Of a stretch of 64,000 nt of DNA, positions 57,901 to 63,931 are shown one piece after another (positions within the stretch are counted from its first letter, which is position 1; every line of letters starts with the position of its first letter). The stretch covers positions 1 through 64,000 of the forward strand of contig JABXHY010000026.1 in NCBI GenBank assembly GCA_013373375.1, given 5' to 3'. Origin of the DNA: Gammaproteobacteria bacterium (lineage in GTDB: Bacteria; Pseudomonadota; Gammaproteobacteria; Enterobacterales; Kangiellaceae). A program made the position numbers and the translations under genes. The notes under the pieces are model-generated. The model was not told where the DNA came from. It made no database searches and worked only from the letters and a program-made list of their open reading frames with translations.

Positions 57901-59787
57901 AATGCGGGAGTTCACGCGCTACGCCAAATCAATAATAGTTCGGGTACGAAAGTCCGCAGCTTCAATTATGATGCTAACGGTAATATGTTGTCCGATATTG
58001 ACCATATTAATTCGGCCAACAATCGAACCTTCCAATACGCAGCTTTCGAAAAGCCTGTCCGTGTGCAAAAAGGTTCTAATACCGTGGTGTCATTTAAATA
58101 TGGAGCAGATCGTTCCCGCTATCGTCGTGTCGATAATGTTCTCGACAACGGTACTCCAACGTCTATCGAAACGACTTATCTTGGTGTCTATGAAAAAGTG
58201 GTTCACACAGGCGGAAGTAAAAATGGTTTAACCGAGCACAAGTATTACATCGGTGGTGTTGCGATATTGGTAGAAAAAGAGCAAGGCGGATCGGTAACCG
58301 AGAGTAAGATGCACTACATGCACACCGATCATCAAGGCTCGATTATCGCATTGTCGGATAGTGGCGGTGCAGAGGAGCAACGCTTCCGTTACGATCCTTT
58401 TGGTAAGCAATACGCTGCGGTTAAAGCCTCGGGAATATATAACTTTGCTGCATCGCTAACCAAGCATGCAGTAATGGATAAAGGTTATACCGGTCATGAA
58501 ATGGTTAATCCAGTGGATATTATCCACATGAATGGCCGAATTTACGATGCTAACTTGGGTCGCTTTTTGCAGGCAGACCCACATATTCAGGCGCCGAAAA
58601 ACCTACAGAATATGAATCGGTACGCTTATGTATTGAATAACCCCATGAGTTACACTGATCCATCGGGGTATTTCTTTAAGAGCTTGAAAAAGTATTGGAA
58701 AACTATTGCTTCGGTAGCTGTAGGTATTATGACTGCTGGTGCTGGTTTAGGTTGGGCACTAGGGGGAGGCTTCTTAACGGGCTACATTACTACTGGTTCG
58801 CTTCGAGGGGCAATTGCAGGGGCAATGTCAGCTGGTTTATTCTATGGCATCGGTACTGCTTTCCAAGAGATGGCACACGCAAATATGATAAATGACTTAA
58901 AAGGCGCATTAGAAGCTGGCAAAGTCATCTCTGCATTAGGAGCGCTCTCGAAAGGCGCTTACTTAACTGCGTCTCAAATGGCTCAAAAGGTGGTTGCACA
59001 TGCTATTGCCGGAGGTGTATCTAATTTACTGCAAGGTGGCAAGTTTGGACACGGTGTCGCCTCAGCGGGAATAACTCAGTCGTTTGCTCCTGGTATAGAT
59101 AGTCTTACTTCTAAAACGAAAAGGATTATTGCGGCTAGTGTTCTCGGCGGAACTTCATCTGCATTAACTGGTGGAAAGTTTGCGAATGGTGCTGTAACGG
59201 CAATGTTCTCAAGGGCATTTAATGATGAAAGTCACAAAGATAACCCCTATAAAGCTGACTCTTTATGGGAACAGATAAAATATGATTATTGGAATGGAAG
59301 GTACAATGAACGAGTATTTCGTGCCTTGTGGGCTTACGGAGCTATTGCCTCTGGTGCCGGACAACTTTATTTCGGAGTTAGGTCAGGTAGTCCTACTGCT
59401 GCAGTAATTTTTGGTACTCATGGCCTTGGTAATATAGGGGGCGGACTTGGGGATTACATCAATATTTTAGATGGTGGTGATCGAGACTGGAATTTTACTA
59501 AGAGTGGATATGAAGGTTTAGCTGAATTTACCGGGTTGGGCTCTGACTTTGGGAAAACTATGTTTTATGTCAATGATCTTGTGTTAAATGTCACTGCTTT
59601 ATACAAAGGTGGAATTCAGCAGGTATTCGATTCTAAAACTGTCAATGGAACTTTAAATTATGGTACCGCTGGCACGATAGAAGTTTCGAAACAGGTCATA
59701 ACGGTTAATAAAGCTGCTGCAACAGGGGTCATAAATGACTCTGTTCAGATTTCTGCAACATATTGTGAGGGTTCGAGGAGCTGCTAA
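51991..59787 (+). CDS. exported SpvB/TcdB-like RHS protein with polymorphic C-terminal tip
   Basis: This is a 2598-residue giant protein. Residues 1-20 are a Sec signal peptide. FG-GAP/VCBS-like calcium motifs (DFDGDGDLD, DFDGDGLDE, DIDGDGRDD) occur near 126, 256 and 308, and an SpvB domain with GPLGLGWSLSGLSSISRCPH at about 365-430. More FG-GAP motifs lie near 864-1050, a TcdB middle-type NKTKITYSN region near 1096, and YD repeats at about 1370-2150. The RHS core is at 2181-2228 (NGRIYDANLGRFLQADP, YVLNNPMSYTDPSGYF). The 370-residue tip has a Gly/Ala-rich hydrophobic part, AGGVSNLLQGGKFGHG-type pretoxin repeats, then a domain resembling DUF4225. RHS shells enclose and release C-terminal toxins; that role is inferred. 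Confidence 0.92.
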   Translation: MNIKSFVFASLAVLSNQVLADWYTLTVNPSNCYISQSDSSQQCSVDINWQTEQDMNSPGAPTITFDGQSLGTSYNGMATVNATVGSHTVLMAGAVRSVTRTVTVQYESYSPLFNYDSNTHLTVEGDFDGDGDLDLFIQPKTKANDTGLMPKNSNDYLDSTIHKHWVGQHPQITTIEDWSDEYYAAYSANLTIQPGDELLLLGRQKVILLHGDIVTPITLLKDPRNAIVSWDSNNNPSYTTFDFDANPDNFVVHFGDFDGDGLDEILLQGRSKGATSYILESNGSIKQTLANGYMGLDWSAAAYDFVISDIDGDGRDDIQMSSKVSGVPDNFAYMGTDGKVKNLDESYFLDNEPQAATLPGTTGGEFRVTESGSATFTIPLSAPAGTAGVAPQFSISYSSAAGNGPLGLGWSLSGLSSISRCPHNPAQNGEIRGVELNDEDRFCMDGQQLFEKSGTYGGHNATYKTEMFSPNEISSLDTDSEVGPDTFIVKTRSGDTHYYGKVTTPSGIKTDALVRSTDGQVNRTWRLKRTVDVAGNYIDYNYGSVGNGAEVYISSVEYTGNEAANLSPYNKIQFVYADEINKNFSRPDQMLGYASGATVHLTKLLKQIRIFSNDLHVNTYQIYHEVAEFGDLTRVTAVQQCTYLGNCVEPVRFDYSEAYSNLYSGVLTNDVNVQEGLTLALDINASGKTDLMYWYNDTIYVSIDGNPAVKTNTTIAAEDFVKLKPIDVAGDGKIDFLFPMASGSWKLVTYSEAFNRLDAISYDTLSLNENVEKIFVVDLDGDAKQDFITIENGWVYWYRQNYSTQVVQNCEGGNIDFGGQICVNETRKFYFADEPQLVSFVNGLPASEGFSTATSSVSHKDVRFNDFNGDGITDLVVKASSVSLNRDLVDRDTPQTNPYEPEDNMTQFNTGYFAYVIDKSSGTPQLKPFGLISTADINAITPVDVNRDGLTDVVYVRDGYWRFKLSYGGVSGLSAERDTGIPASEDENINKKALTLDYDQDGGAELWVFREWGTDSGFYNIYKFTERTAEFKHQIKSDLVIPKNPIPLVGDFNNDGMMDLALRKDGHWEYFYVRGIVNDKSIKPNLVTEIDTGYGNKTKITYSNLLDDSVYTHGAGVLPEDVVRARMAMPVVKRVQSTTGSFINNTEQLLAISYHYEDFQAHTNGRGVLGFNKLTTTDEQTGVVTTTEYAQAFPFIGSPIKTVKQLPNGQLLSEANNFWAEKSYADGVFTYIERSVEDSYSVPDLPNPNSFGSVQTQFISRTINENVYDDTGYGLLMESYALTATNKSIDSARVTGGTQWFHSKTVNNYGSTDYEKRYARLASTSVTKTRHDVSGSETKASQFTYFPEGYAGAEGFAGMLRTEVVNNGTNKQVLKEYVYDQFGNTVKVTSKAKTRNAFSLAWEAEQSRSTTSVYDAKGRFVASTSNDLGDTETFEYHPRFGGVTKQTGPNGLSTYFDYDEQGVKYHSQSVNGTFVREYTYLCSQGLTGCPSGAVYYSESRGYDANGNPMTGYSRQFFNKMGQEIVSTNQTFNGQTIVKRAEFDEYGRSNKVYVPTMGNINTVGVHATTYTFDLLGRVVSETAADGGITIRSYNGLTNETTNAIGQKHTETKNINGELVSVIDNAGKALSYVYGTRGNFISLSDSKGNKVENEYDEFGDKIRTSDPDKGTWQYAYNAFGEMIRQQDARGVVITQEYDQLGRMIRRVDNATGIAGIDTQTTCWDYITQAEAIHSAVAKAIGKPRSVAIYQGSVNCDSTNQVALKKVITDYDHLGRAVASTQVIKNESDNNTQSYITMSVHNETTGRVDEAIYPRDVTIKSHYDQYGNVTKITNADDTVTYKQIQQIDQFGNITQSLLGNGVTETKIYDDRTGYIKGITAGLNAGSELVDLEQSFDLIGNVTRRNDRLINRDEVFYYNENGSTSNANMLNRLSSFTVNGSLAKSYTYDELGNISSKSDIGNYLYGNAVRTAGGNAGVHALRQINNSSGTKVRSFNYDANGNMLSDIDHINSANNRTFQYAAFEKPVRVQKGSNTVVSFKYGADRSRYRRVDNVLDNGTPTSIETTYLGVYEKVVHTGGSKNGLTEHKYYIGGVAILVEKEQGGSVTESKMHYMHTDHQGSIIALSDSGGAEEQRFRYDPFGKQYAAVKASGIYNFAASLTKHAVMDKGYTGHEMVNPVDIIHMNGRIYDANLGRFLQADPHIQAPKNLQNMNRYAYVLNNPMSYTDPSGYFFKSLKKYWKTIASVAVGIMTAGAGLGWALGGGFLTGYITTGSLRGAIAGAMSAGLFYGIGTAFQEMAHANMINDLKGALEAGKVISALGALSKGAYLTASQMAQKVVAHAIAGGVSNLLQGGKFGHGVASAGITQSFAPGIDSLTSKTKRIIAASVLGGTSSALTGGKFANGAVTAMFSRAFNDESHKDNPYKADSLWEQIKYDYWNGRYNERVFRALWAYGAIASGAGQLYFGVRSGSPTAAVIFGTHGLGNIGGGLGDYINILDGGDRDWNFTKSGYEGLAEFTGLGSDFGKTMFYVNDLVLNVTALYKGGIQQVFDSKTVNGTLNYGTAGTIEVSKQVITVNKAAATGVINDSVQISATYCEGSRSC

Positions 59788-60056
59788 TGTATATTTTTCT
59801 ATTTATTATTGCACTGCTATTAAATGCGATTGCCTTTTATTGTTATTTATCGAAAAAATTTAATGTCTTTTTTCCTTTGGATAAAGAAGTGCTTTTTATA
59901 ATTCAGGGCTTTTATTTAATTTACTGCTTAAACACCCTTGGTCGAATACCTTTCAATGAATTGGCTGCGATAATTAACTTTGGAATAGCACTGTTGATTT
60001 TTTTAATAACTTGGATAAAAGACGATAAGACAGCTAAATCTGATAAATGGAAATGA
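59787..60056 (+). CDS. small membrane protein, candidate immunity protein
   Basis: The 89-residue product has three hydrophobic segments (about residues 1-20, 33-50 and 59-79) and a charged Lys-rich C-terminus. Its ATG overlaps the RHS stop codon (TAATG), so translation is tightly coupled. In polymorphic toxin loci the gene directly after the toxin is usually the cognate immunity gene, and a membrane immunity protein would suit a membrane-active tip domain. I recognise no family. Confidence 0.7.
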   Translation: MYIFLFIIALLLNAIAFYCYLSKKFNVFFPLDKEVLFIIQGFYLIYCLNTLGRIPFNELAAIINFGIALLIFLITWIKDDKTAKSDKWK

Positions 60057-60078
60057 TTTAAATCTAGTAGTAATAATT

Positions 60079-60160
60079 GGGGTCAGAGTGAACCTCCCCC
60101 AGTTTAACGGATACTTAAAATAAGTGACAATGTCGCTAGAGGAGTATCTAACATGGTTAC
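60079..60160 (+). mobile_element. short scar resembling the left end of an IS3-family element
   Basis: GGGGTCAGAGTGAACCTCCCCC at 60079-60100 continues into a GGAGTATCTAAC-ATG ribosome site and start at 60141-60155, but no transposase frame follows. TGAACC(G)CCCC followed by a leader of this kind is typical, from memory, of IS3/IS51-type ends. It is probably a remnant next to the first repeat copy. Confidence 0.35.
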
Positions 60161-60162
60161 AT

Positions 60163-60287
60163 AAAGCCCAAGGGGGCAGGTCTATTGTTTATAGTATAAA
60201 TTAATCAGTAGGCCAGATACGTGGTTTTGAAAGAAGATAAATATTTTAATTAATAGTTAGTTAGAAAGAGATTTAAAAGGAATAGCA
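60163..60287 (+). repeat. intergenic cassette repeat, copy A (full)
   Basis: A ~125-bp element that runs from AAGCCCAAGGGGGCAGG through CTATTGTTTATAGTATAAAT and GGCCAGATACGTGG to the AAAAGGAAT ribosome site of the following gene. It is nearly identical to copies B and D. TTGAAA followed about 18 bp later by TAATAG may be a promoter inside it. Confidence 0.9.
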
Positions 60288-60629
60288 ATGAAGCAAGCTT
60301 TCGCAGTACTCATAATGTTTTTAGCATTACCTGCTATGGCAGCAAGTTACTCTGCTCCATCGACCGTGAAAGGTATTTCCGTAGGTGATGGTTATGTTCG
60401 CATTAAGCTCGACCAAATGAAAGCTGCAGAAGATTGTGCTGACCAAGATTGGTATGTACTCGATACAACAAACGATAAATACGCCGAAATGTCATTGTCG
60501 GTAATTTTATCGGCTAAAGTATCGCAAACCAAATTATCGTTTCAATTAGTCGGCTGCCAAACAGTAGGCTCTCGAAACTATCCGAAAATCAATCACACCT
60601 ACTTTTGCGAAGAAACCTTCTGCGCTTAA
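60288..60629 (+). CDS. small secreted two-cysteine protein, family member 2
   Basis: The 113-residue precursor has a cleavable signal (MKQAFAVLIMFLALPAMAA). The mature part has STVKGISVGDGYVRIKL, a cysteine in AEDCADQ, the helix-strand motif SLSVILSAKVSQTKLSFQLVGC, and two additional cysteines at the C-terminus (YFCEETFC). It is preceded by the full intergenic repeat and an AAAAGGAAT ribosome site. First gene of the downstream array; function unknown. Confidence 0.85.
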   Translation: MKQAFAVLIMFLALPAMAASYSAPSTVKGISVGDGYVRIKLDQMKAAEDCADQDWYVLDTTNDKYAEMSLSVILSAKVSQTKLSFQLVGCQTVGSRNYPKINHTYFCEETFCA

Positions 60630-60658
60630 GGCTAGTTAAGTAGTTCAAAGGAATAAAA

Positions 60659-60988
60659 ATGAAAAAGTATATCATACTTGTGTTGGCTTTAACCTCTTTC
60701 AGTGCTTTTGCTGGTAGTTGGGCTAATCCCTCCAAGGTTACGGTCAGTTATGCTCACACTGCCCATGGTGGTTACGGCGTGTTTCGACTAGAGGATATGA
60801 GTGTTAATCCTGATGGCTGCTCTAATCCTGTTTATTATGTTGTAAGCAAACAGAGTAACCCAGTTTTTGAAGAAATCTACTCTTTATTATTGGCTGCTCA
60901 TATGAGTAATAAGACGGTACATGTTTGGTTAAACGGATGTAGCCCTCACAATCATCCAGTAATACAGCATGCGAGAGTATTAGATTAA
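60659..60988 (+). CDS. small secreted two-cysteine protein, family member 3
   Basis: The 109-residue precursor has signal MKKYIILVLALTSFSAFAG, then SWANPSKVTVSYAHT, GGYGVFRL, the first cysteine in PDGCSNP and the clearest example of the family motif, YSLLLAAHMSNKTVHVWLNG followed by C. It starts 29 bases after member 2 with AAAGGAAT upstream, without an intervening long repeat, so the two are probably co-transcribed. Confidence 0.85.
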   Translation: MKKYIILVLALTSFSAFAGSWANPSKVTVSYAHTAHGGYGVFRLEDMSVNPDGCSNPVYYVVSKQSNPVFEEIYSLLLAAHMSNKTVHVWLNGCSPHNHPVIQHARVLD

Positions 60989-61014
60989 GCTCTAGTTTTT
61001 CTGAAAAAAATCTA

Positions 61015-61036
61015 GGGATCAGGTTTATTGTTTATA
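61015..61036 (+). repeat. diverged fragment of the cassette repeat
   Basis: GGGATCAGGTTTATTGTTTATA matches the first part of the cassette repeat (GGGGTCAGGTCTATTGTTTATA) with three differences. It lies right before the orphan C-terminal coding fragment at 61053. Confidence 0.6.
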
Positions 61037-61052
61037 CGGTGTTGCTATCTAA

Positions 61053-61148
61053 ATAATTGCAAAAGCAAAGATAAAGCCATTGTTTGATAAAACAGGTTGC
61101 GGTCCAGAAGGACATAAGAAATTTAATGGTAAGTTTGTCATTTATTAA
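61053..61148 (+). pseudogene. orphan C-terminal fragment of a family paralogue
   Basis: After an in-frame stop at 61050-61052, the frame reads on without a start codon to TAA at 61148. The translation includes KAKIKPLFDKTGCGPEGHKK and ends KFVIY. This resembles the last third of the family (basic-hydrophobic strand, then GC, then a His-containing tail as in NGCSPHNH of member 3). The signal peptide and first cysteine are missing. It is likely the 3' remnant of a paralogue lost by recombination at the repeat. Confidence 0.5.
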
Positions 61149-61157
61149 GGACTTGGA

Positions 61158-61508
61158 ATGAAACATTTAATATTTATTTTAACATTACTCTTTTCTTCGA
61201 CTGTCTTTTCAAATGTTGTGTATACCAATAAAGGTGTTGTACAGAAACTCTACGCGTATACTCACTTTGGATCTGTCTCTGGACAGGAAGGGGCTGATGT
61301 TTTAGTCGTTTTTGATACCGGTTTAGCCGAGTGTCCTGCGGGATTTTTCCTTTCTGCTAGTGCGCCTGCCAAAGAAACGGTCACCTCGTTTTTGTTAACA
61401 GCTTATATGAAGCAAAATGAAACTCGCTTCCGAGTAGCTACTAACAGCATTTGGAATGGTTCAGCAAGCTCAAAATACTGTGAATTACGAACGGTTATTT
61501 TTGAATAG
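61158..61508 (+). CDS. small secreted two-cysteine protein, family member 4
   Basis: The 116-residue precursor has signal MKHLIFILTLLFSSTVFS, a beta-rich domain with GADVLVVFDTG, the first cysteine in LAECPAG, the motif VTSFLLTAYMKQNETRFRVA and the second cysteine near the end (KYCEL). AAGGA lies just upstream of the ATG. It is one of the more divergent members. Confidence 0.82.
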   Translation: MKHLIFILTLLFSSTVFSNVVYTNKGVVQKLYAYTHFGSVSGQEGADVLVVFDTGLAECPAGFFLSASAPAKETVTSFLLTAYMKQNETRFRVATNSIWNGSASSKYCELRTVIFE

Positions 61509-61577
61509 CTGTCGCTCTTGATAACCAGACTTGATGAGATTCAAAAGTCTCTTATAAATAATTTAAAGGACATGTTA

Positions 61578-61913
61578 ATGAAAAATAGATGTTTTCAGGT
61601 TTTTTTGAGTATTGCGCTTTTTATCGGAGTTAGTAGTGTCAATGCACAGAAAGGCTGGGTTACCAGTGTCAAAGTTCAGAAAGTTGTTGTTACTTATGGC
61701 GGTGGTATTAATGTTCGTGTAACGCCAGATTTAAGTGGTTGTGTTTCTCAAAGCGGTTATGGTGAGCGGTATGCATCGGTTTACCCGGATCACCCTGGTA
61801 TTGATAAAATACAATCTGTTCTGCTTGCGGCCTACATGAGCGATAAACCCGTTGCTATCTATCTTATGGATGATACCTGTAAGGTAGGCGAAGTAGAGTT
61901 AGGTGGCCGCTAG
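61578..61913 (+). CDS. small secreted two-cysteine protein, family member 5
   Basis: The 111-residue precursor starts at the ATG at 61578, 7 bases after AAAGGA. Longer starts at 61572 or the TTG at 61518 place the ribosome site badly or lengthen the signal region. The signal ends near VSSVNAQ. The mature part has WVTSVKVQKVVVTYGGGINV, the first cysteine in LSGCVSQ, SVLLAAYMSDKPVAIYLMDD and the second cysteine in TCKVG. Confidence 0.83.
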   Translation: MKNRCFQVFLSIALFIGVSSVNAQKGWVTSVKVQKVVVTYGGGINVRVTPDLSGCVSQSGYGERYASVYPDHPGIDKIQSVLLAAYMSDKPVAIYLMDDTCKVGEVELGGR

Positions 61914-61920
61914 TTAAAAG

Positions 61921-61944
61921 TTCGATAACAGAGCATCGAATTTT
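61921..61944 (+). terminator. weak terminator-like hairpin inside the array
   Basis: TTCGAT-AACAGAGC-ATCGAA followed by TTTT. The 6-bp stem is short and AT-rich; it may only partly stop transcription between members 5 and 6. Confidence 0.35.
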
Positions 61945-62015
61945 CAAAGCTTTATATTAAACATTTTGAGTTAATTTTCGAACATTACGGAAGCAATAAA
62001 CAATAAGGATCGGAA

Positions 62016-62357
62016 GTGAAAGCAATACTTTCAACGTTTTTAATCTTATTTTCTATCACTGTTTCTGCATGGGATCATGAAAGTGGTAGCTTTAAAGTCA
62101 GTCATCTTCGCTTTGGTGCTGGCGTTGTATTCGTTGCGTTGTCACCAGCGCCTGCAGGTTGTGAAGGTGGATCGCAGTATCGGATGCACTTAAAAGTAAA
62201 CGACACCGATCCTCAAGCTTACAAAGATATGGTCTCAGGTTTACTATCGGCCCATGCAACAGGGCAAACCATTAGATCAATTTGGTACAGCAATAAAGGT
62301 AAATGTGACGCTCAAAACATCCTTCGTTTAGATATGTTTGAGTTTGCACCGAAATAA
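62016..62357 (+). CDS. small secreted two-cysteine protein, family member 6
   Basis: The 113-residue precursor starts with GTG after an AAGGAT site. Signal MKAILSTFLILFSITVSA is followed by WDHESGSFKVSHLRFGAGVV, the first cysteine in PAGCEGG, the helix VSGLLSAHATGQTIRSIWYS and the second cysteine in GKCDA. It is directly followed by the truncated paralogue at 62381. Confidence 0.83.
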   Translation: MKAILSTFLILFSITVSAWDHESGSFKVSHLRFGAGVVFVALSPAPAGCEGGSQYRMHLKVNDTDPQAYKDMVSGLLSAHATGQTIRSIWYSNKGKCDAQNILRLDMFEFAPK

Positions 62358-62380
62358 AAAGTTGCATAAGGAATATAGAA

Positions 62381-62479
62381 ATGAAGTTAATATTAATCAT
62401 CAGCTTGTTGTTTTCATCTTCGGCTTTTGCCGGTTTTGTAAGCTCAAAAGGCCTAAGGGGTCAGGTCTATTGTTTATAG
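62381..62479 (+). pseudogene. truncated paralogue: signal peptide only, cut by the cassette repeat
   Basis: A normal family start (AAGGAAT ribosome site, ATG at 62381) encodes a complete signal peptide MKLILIISLLFSSSAFAG and FVSSK. At about 62448 the sequence switches to cassette repeat copy B and the frame stops at 62479 after 32 residues. The mature domain is absent. It is direct evidence that the repeat entered or recombined within a family gene. Confidence 0.8.
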
Positions 62480-62572
62480 TATAAATTAATCAGTAGGCCA
62501 GATACGTGGTTTTGAAAGAAGATAATTGTTTTAAGTAATAGTTAGTTAGAAAGAGATTTAAAAGGAATGGCA
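62448..62572 (+). repeat. intergenic cassette repeat, copy B (full)
   Basis: Nearly identical to copy A over about 125 bp, from AAGGCCTAAGGGGTCAGG to the AAAAGGAAT ribosome site. The only notable differences lie around the AT-rich segment near 62525-62540. Its left end falls within the truncated gene at 62381. Confidence 0.9.
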
Positions 62573-62908
62573 GTGAAAAAAATATTGTTGATTATTAGTT
62601 TGCTTGGTTTTTCTATCGCTAGCCATGCTGGCTGGACAACGTCAAAAATAGATAAGATTCTATTTTATGAAAGTGGTAACTTAATTTACATCTACCCTGT
62701 AGGAGGTGTAAACAACCCTCCTTCATGTCATGGAACGAACGGAGACTATATTTCTTATAGAATGTCTCGACCTATGGCTAAAGAATACCTTTCTGCTTTG
62801 ATGGCTGCCATGTTTGCGAAAAAGACAGTGACTTTCAGAACCGAAGGTGACTGTATAGATCAGTCAGTATCGGATACATTGAAGTATTTTACTGTAAATG
62901 CTGAATAA
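62573..62908 (+). CDS. small secreted two-cysteine protein, family member 7
   Basis: The 111-residue precursor is best started at GTG 62573, which aligns exactly with the ATG position after copies A and D of the repeat. An ATG at 62567 overlaps the ribosome site spacing. Signal KKILLIISLLGFSIASHA is followed by GWTTSKIDKILFYESGNLI, the first cysteine in PPSCHGT, LSALMAAMFAKKTVTFRTEG and the second cysteine in DCIDQ. Confidence 0.84.
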   Translation: MKKILLIISLLGFSIASHAGWTTSKIDKILFYESGNLIYIYPVGGVNNPPSCHGTNGDYISYRMSRPMAKEYLSALMAAMFAKKTVTFRTEGDCIDQSVSDTLKYFTVNAE

Positions 62909-62983
62909 AAGAGCGTAAGAATATCTAGGGGGCTAAGTCTCGTAAAATGTAGTTTTGGCCTCTAGGGATGATCTCGATTATGT

Positions 62984-63037
62984 AGGGGGCAGGTCTATTG
63001 TTTATAGTATAAATTAATCAGTAGCCCAGATACGAGG
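62984..63037 (+). repeat. intergenic cassette repeat, copy C (5' half only)
   Basis: The first ~54 bp of the cassette repeat (AGGGGGCAGGTCTATTGTTT to GATACGAGG), broken off and followed directly by the complete copy D. Its GGGGGC variant matches copy A, so it came from an A-like rather than a B/D-like copy. Confidence 0.88.
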
Positions 63038-63161
63038 AAGGCTAAGGGGTCAGGTCTATTGTTTATAGTATAAATTAGTCAGTAGGCCAGATACGTGGTT
63101 TTGAAAGAAGATTAGTATTTAAAGTAAGAATTGGTTAGATAAAGATTTAAAAGGAATAGAA
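63038..63161 (+). repeat. intergenic cassette repeat, copy D (full)
   Basis: Complete copy from AAGGCTAAGGGGTCAGG to AAAAGGAAT ahead of member 8. It is close to copy B in the first half; the second half (63110-63150) is more diverged and resembles the leader of the gene at 63932. Confidence 0.9.
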
Positions 63162-63500
63162 ATGAAAAAGTATATAGCACTTTTTTTTATTGCTACGTCA
63201 GTTGTAGTTTCAGCTGGTTCTTATACCGGTAAATCAAAAGTAAAATGGCTTGGTACTATTTTTGACGATCATTTTGCTATTGGTGGTGACTGGACGAATA
63301 AGCTTGGTTGCAGCAAAGACGACGGATTATGGAAAATCTATAGCGTGAATAATTCAATGGAAGAGCTAAAAGTTATGTACTCAACAGCACTCGCTGCTTA
63401 TACCTCTGGTAACACTATTGAGTTATATGCACATGAATGCGGAGCTGATGGTAGAATGCATGCTCGGTCTATGTTCACGCCTTCAAGAACTGGTAACTAA
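63162..63500 (+). CDS. small secreted two-cysteine protein, family member 8
   Basis: The 112-residue precursor has signal MKKYIALFFIATSVVVSAG, then SYTGKSKVKWLGTIFDDHFA, the first cysteine in LGCSKDD, the helix-strand YSTALAAYTSGNTIELYAHE and the second cysteine directly after. The signal peptide is similar to that of member 3. Confidence 0.84.
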   Translation: MKKYIALFFIATSVVVSAGSYTGKSKVKWLGTIFDDHFAIGGDWTNKLGCSKDDGLWKIYSVNNSMEELKVMYSTALAAYTSGNTIELYAHECGADGRMHARSMFTPSRTGN

Positions 63501-63513
63501 GTAATTCTAGGAA

Positions 63514-63831
63514 ATCGTAAAGAGGAAAAGATTAATTGTTAGCCTAGCTATATGTTTCTCAGTGAATGCTTTTGCCGATTGGCATAGCGGTACCATTGAC
63601 ATGATTGCTATTGGCTATGATGGAAAAACAATCTCTATCGGTCAGACAGGTTCAACCAAAGAAAACTTTACTTGTTATAGCACTTGGCCAAATCGATTTT
63701 GTTTAGATCGAACTAGAGAGTCTTTTAACGAAGAGTATGCACTATTGCTGTCGGCTAAAGCGAGAAATAAATCAGTGTCGATCAATATTGATGAAACGAC
63801 ATGTTTTATAAAAGCTGTTTATGAGCGTTAG
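63514..63831 (+). pseudogene. family member 9 with degenerate start codon
   Basis: The open frame (from a stop at 63508-63510) encodes a signal-like KRKRLIVSLAICFSVNAFA and an intact family domain: WHSGTIDMIAIG, FTCYSTW, YALLLSAKARNKSVSINIDE and CFIK. Where the family has GGAAT-N4-ATG, this copy has GGAAATCGTAAAG, with no ATG, GTG or TTG before the signal sequence. The first usable start, GTG 63562, would remove nearly all of the signal. It either uses ATC/ATT or is silent. Confidence 0.6.
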
Positions 63832-63931
63832 TGATAAAAGTTAAGAGCTCAAGTCTTGCAATATATGATTTTGATAGTGGTTAAGTATTTAAAGTAATGT
63901 TTTTTTTGAAATATATTTAAAAGGAATGGTA

